Shown here piece after piece: positions 5,215 to 7,562 of a stretch of DNA of 7,562 nt. The position numbers and the translations under genes were made by a program. Origin of the DNA: Chloroflexota bacterium. Lineage in GTDB: Bacteria > Chloroflexota > Dehalococcoidia > Lucifugimonadales > JACPCL1. Under the pieces are notes generated by a model. It was not told where the DNA came from. It did no database searches and saw only the letters and a list, made by a program, of their open reading frames with translations. The DNA lies in the NCBI GenBank assembly GCA_016210395.1, contig JACQUI010000112.1, positions 1 through 7,562 of the forward strand, in the 5' to 3' direction. How positions within the stretch are numbered: position 1 is the first letter of the stretch; each line of letters starts with the position of its first letter.

Positions 5215-6704
5215 AAAGCGAACGGTTTGACAAGGGTTCAAAGAAACTGGGGAACGCAGGGTACTGGCTGGCAGGGATAACAGTGGCCTTGCTCCTAATT
5301 TGTCCTGTGGCGTCCAGAGCTCAAGAAGAGATGGCAGGGGAGTGGGAGATTCACACCAAGAATGGCATAGAGCGCAAGCCGCGCAGCCAGCCCTTGCGAG
5401 TGGATATTGGTCCAGGCACCATAGTTGATATCCCTTCGGCAGTGATCGGCATAGGGAAGGGAAGACTTGCTGCGGATATCGAGATAGCAACAAGTGAAGG
5501 CCCGGGAGGACGGCCTGCATCGGCAGGTTTTGAAGGTGGTGTATTTGCTATGGTTGAAGATCAGAAGGGTCAGTTGTGGGTGGGCACAAAGATTGGATTA
5601 TGTCGTTTCGATGGGCAGACATGGACGAACTACACCACCGAGGATGGTCTGGCAGGAAATTGGATACTTGATGTGGGAGTAGATACACAGGGAGATCTAT
5701 GGGCTGTCGGCGAAGTAGGGATTAGCCGTTTCAATGGGCAGAAATGGACGCGGTACCTCATAAAGGGGAAAAATGGTGGAAGCGACCTTTCTATGAGTTC
5801 ACACGGGGAAGTGTGGTTTGCGGCAGATGGTAATCTCTACCATTTCAATGGCACATCTTGGTGGGTCTATGACCGTTCCGACGGTATTCCTGCTCCAGGT
5901 GCTGTTACCTGGGTAGAAGTAGATAAGCACAATATCGTTTGGATAGGGGTTGAAAGCCCTGAGGCGCCATTTGCACCCTATGAGATTGCTTCGTTTGATG
6001 GCCAACAATGGGTAGGGTACGATCTACCGACCGGCACTTGGCACGAATTTATGAATATGGTTTTTGCCGATAGTCAGAACCGCATCTGGATTGGGGGAAG
6101 TAGCGGGCTCTTTATCTTGGAGGGTACCCGGGCGCGCTATTACACTGAACCTGCAGATCGTTGGGCACAGGTAAGCCATGTCTTTGAAGATGAGAAGGGT
6201 AGGTTCTGGCTGAATACCATTGGAGGGGAGCTAGGGTATTGGGAAGGTACGAACTGGACCTTTTTTGCTAGAGAAGAAAAGCCGGTAGATCTTCACAGTT
6301 ACTCTTCTTTACTGATCGATCATAAGGGTAACCTGTGGGTAGGCTCGACCTTTGCGAACCGCCTGCTCAAATGGGATCGGGCAGTGGATTACCCCACCCG
6401 AGTTGAAGAAACTACTCCGTTGCCTAAGCAGTTCAATTTGTTTCAGAACTATCCCAACCCATTCAATGCCCAAACCCAGATGGCCTTTGAGGTGGGAATA
6501 CAACAGGATGTAGCCCTGCGCATCTTCGAGGTATCTGGGCAATTGGTGACTACCCTTATCCAAGGGCAATACAAGCCAGGAATATATCACACCACCTGGG
6601 ATGGGCGGGACGCACAGGGGCACCGAGTAGCTAGTGGTTTGTACCTATATCAACTCTGTGCCGAGACGCAGCAGATCACCCAAAAACTGATGTTGATTCG
6701 CTGA
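5211..6704 (+). CDS. Secreted seven-bladed beta-propeller protein with type IX-like sorting domain
   Basis: This is a 497-residue exported protein. A signal peptide is clear: basic N-terminus, hydrophobic core at residues about 19-34 (LAGITVALLLI), and probable cleavage after SRA at 37. Seven Reg_prop-type repeats follow, with signature tryptophans at 123, 164, 202, 244, 293, 333 and 376 (for example GQLWVGT, NRIWIGG, GNLWVGS), enough for one closed propeller. Residues about 406-497 are a FlgD-Ig-like C-terminal domain with NYPNPFN (413-419), GxYxxxWDGRD and ASGLYLYQL, ending KLMLIR. Such domains direct proteins to the cell surface through type IX secretion or a related route. AAGGAGGA (5196-5203) is seven bases before the ATG. 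It is probably transcribed with the HTH gene from the sigma-54 promoter. The ligand of the propeller is unknown. The sequence is less GC-rich than the activator gene. Confidence 0.88.
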   Translation: MKSERFDKGSKKLGNAGYWLAGITVALLLICPVASRAQEEMAGEWEIHTKNGIERKPRSQPLRVDIGPGTIVDIPSAVIGIGKGRLAADIEIATSEGPGGRPASAGFEGGVFAMVEDQKGQLWVGTKIGLCRFDGQTWTNYTTEDGLAGNWILDVGVDTQGDLWAVGEVGISRFNGQKWTRYLIKGKNGGSDLSMSSHGEVWFAADGNLYHFNGTSWWVYDRSDGIPAPGAVTWVEVDKHNIVWIGVESPEAPFAPYEIASFDGQQWVGYDLPTGTWHEFMNMVFADSQNRIWIGGSSGLFILEGTRARYYTEPADRWAQVSHVFEDEKGRFWLNTIGGELGYWEGTNWTFFAREEKPVDLHSYSSLLIDHKGNLWVGSTFANRLLKWDRAVDYPTRVEETTPLPKQFNLFQNYPNPFNAQTQMAFEVGIQQDVALRIFEVSGQLVTTLIQGQYKPGIYHTTWDGRDAQGHRVASGLYLYQLCAETQQITQKLMLIR

Positions 6705-6724
6705 GAATCGTGAGGAGAGATGAG

Positions 6725-7465
6725 ATGAAATCTTCCACACGTATCTGTATTCCTATCTGCTTGATCTCAATGCTCTATGCGATTCGGGGAGAAACTCAAT
6801 TTACTATAGGAGTATGGCAGCCAGGAGGGCATATCGGTCCAGGTACTGACCCTGCTAGTTACACGGCTGGCCTACAGATTGACAGGTCTTTTACCTCTGC
6901 CGATGCGGCTGATCTTGCTGATCTGGGCATAGACCTTCTTCTTGACAGCACCCCCAGAGAAGATAACGTTAGTCCCGCTGACCATACCCAGGATTTTGAG
7001 GAAGTAGTCAGGCCCCTATGGCAAATCTCAGGCCAAAAATGGGTGGCGTTTTTTGAGCCAGAAGGCCATACCTATGGCAGAACTCTAGAACGGTATGCTG
7101 GCACAACAGAAATCATTAATCCGGTAGTGGGTGGTTCTCTAGATTCTGCCATACAAGATCTGATAGGTCGATGGGCTAGTTCTCCATATAGCGCTTCCTC
7201 GTTCTTTGGGTATAGGATAGGTCATGAGAAGGCTCCTATTGGTCAAGGTATCTATGACCCTGCCACGTATCCAAACCTGATTACAGTAATACAGCGAATC
7301 CGAGCTTTCGATACTACACGTCGCATTATTGCTATTGGTAATCCCACTGCCCGATCAGGAACTGATTTTCCCCCTTCGGAACATGGTTCCTTCCGCCAGG
7401 CGTTTTTCCGCCCAGTCTCAGAAAACCCTTCTGCTCCTGCGACACTGTTCTCTGGTCATTCCTGA
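6725..7465 (+). CDS. Exported protein of unknown function, possibly a truncated TIM-barrel enzyme
   Basis: The protein has 246 residues from ATG 6725, preferred over GTG 6710 because AGGAG (6713-6717) is correctly spaced for the ATG. The first about 22 residues (MKSSTRICIPICLISMLYAI) look like a signal peptide. The mature part has alternating strand/helix segments. FFGYRIGHEKAP (about residues 157-168), followed by YPNLITVIQRIRAFDTTRRIIAIGN, recalls the GYxLxDEP-type strand and next helix of glycosidase-like TIM barrels, with a glutamate in the acid/base position. This is a resemblance by eye, not an assignment. The protein stops abruptly at SAPATLFSGHS, shorter than a complete barrel plus accessory domain. 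It lacks the C-terminal sorting domain of its neighbour. The stop directly abuts the stop of an opposite-strand reading frame, which suggests truncation. It lies 20 bp after the propeller gene and is probably in the same operon. Confidence 0.6.
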   Translation: MKSSTRICIPICLISMLYAIRGETQFTIGVWQPGGHIGPGTDPASYTAGLQIDRSFTSADAADLADLGIDLLLDSTPREDNVSPADHTQDFEEVVRPLWQISGQKWVAFFEPEGHTYGRTLERYAGTTEIINPVVGGSLDSAIQDLIGRWASSPYSASSFFGYRIGHEKAPIGQGIYDPATYPNLITVIQRIRAFDTTRRIIAIGNPTARSGTDFPPSEHGSFRQAFFRPVSENPSAPATLFSGHS

Positions 7466-7562
7466 TTAGGCGGCCATTTTCAGGCGAGCGGGTTGCTTCA
7501 TGGTCATGGGTATGGGGATGTTTTTCTGTTGGTACAGGGGGTGCTGTAGCATCCGCGTATAC
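7466..7562 (-). CDS. C-terminal fragment of an opposite-strand gene, unidentified
   Basis: On the minus strand an open frame enters from the window edge and ends with TAA at 7466-7468. It encodes 31 residues, beginning YTRMLQHPLYQQ and ending KQPARLKMAA. The basic, proline-containing tail looks like a natural protein C-terminus. It could be the end of a transposase that interrupted the plus-strand gene, but no terminal inverted repeat can be confirmed here and I do not recognise the family. One alternative frame on this strand is also open, so the call is tentative. Confidence 0.3.
   Translation of the reverse strand, partial: YTRMLQHPLYQQKNIPIPMTMKQPARLKMAA

Overview
The window looks like a chromosomal stretch from a moderately GC-rich bacterium of the FCB group or a related candidate phylum; Latescibacterota would fit. 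The main pointer is the secreted protein at 5211-6704, which ends in a type IX-like sorting domain with NYPNPFN (the FlgD-Ig-like fold common in that group). A second pointer is the use of large regulatory beta-propellers joined to a sigma-54 activator. The taxonomic placement is inference.

Layout. Positions 52-264 (minus) hold a small four-cysteine protein. Divergent to it, 317-3474 (plus) is one very large gene. It encodes 14 Reg_prop propeller repeats (two seven-bladed propellers), a Y_Y_Y domain, a sigma-54 AAA+ activator domain and a Fis-type helix-turn-helix. Its reading frame is broken twice, near 2280 and near 3396-3405, so it is annotated as a pseudogene or frameshifted gene. Directly after it comes a near-consensus sigma-70 promoter (3478-3506) overlapped by a 38-bp near-perfect palindrome. 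These sit at the start of a two-gene toxin-antitoxin-like operon: a winged-helix/MNT nucleotidyltransferase (3517-4140) and a HEPN protein (4100-4543).

The 350-bp gap at 4544-4893 is dense in signals. It holds three copies of a short partly palindromic repeat that shares its half-site with the upstream palindrome, a possible sigma-70 promoter, a strong intrinsic terminator (4787-4819) and a near-consensus sigma-54 promoter (4824-4839). The sigma-54 promoter faces a small Fis-like HTH gene (4894-5214), a secreted seven-bladed propeller protein (5211-6704) and an exported protein of unknown function (6725-7465). The last is probably truncated where a gene on the opposite strand begins to read in from the window edge.

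How the parts may work together (inference): a soluble propeller sensor/activator would drive sigma-54 transcription of the HTH, secreted-propeller and exported-protein operon, with the MNT/HEPN module sitting between activator and target. If the frameshifts are real, the activator is inactive or split in this genome. The operon from about 5100 onward is visibly less GC-rich than the activator gene, which hints at a different history.
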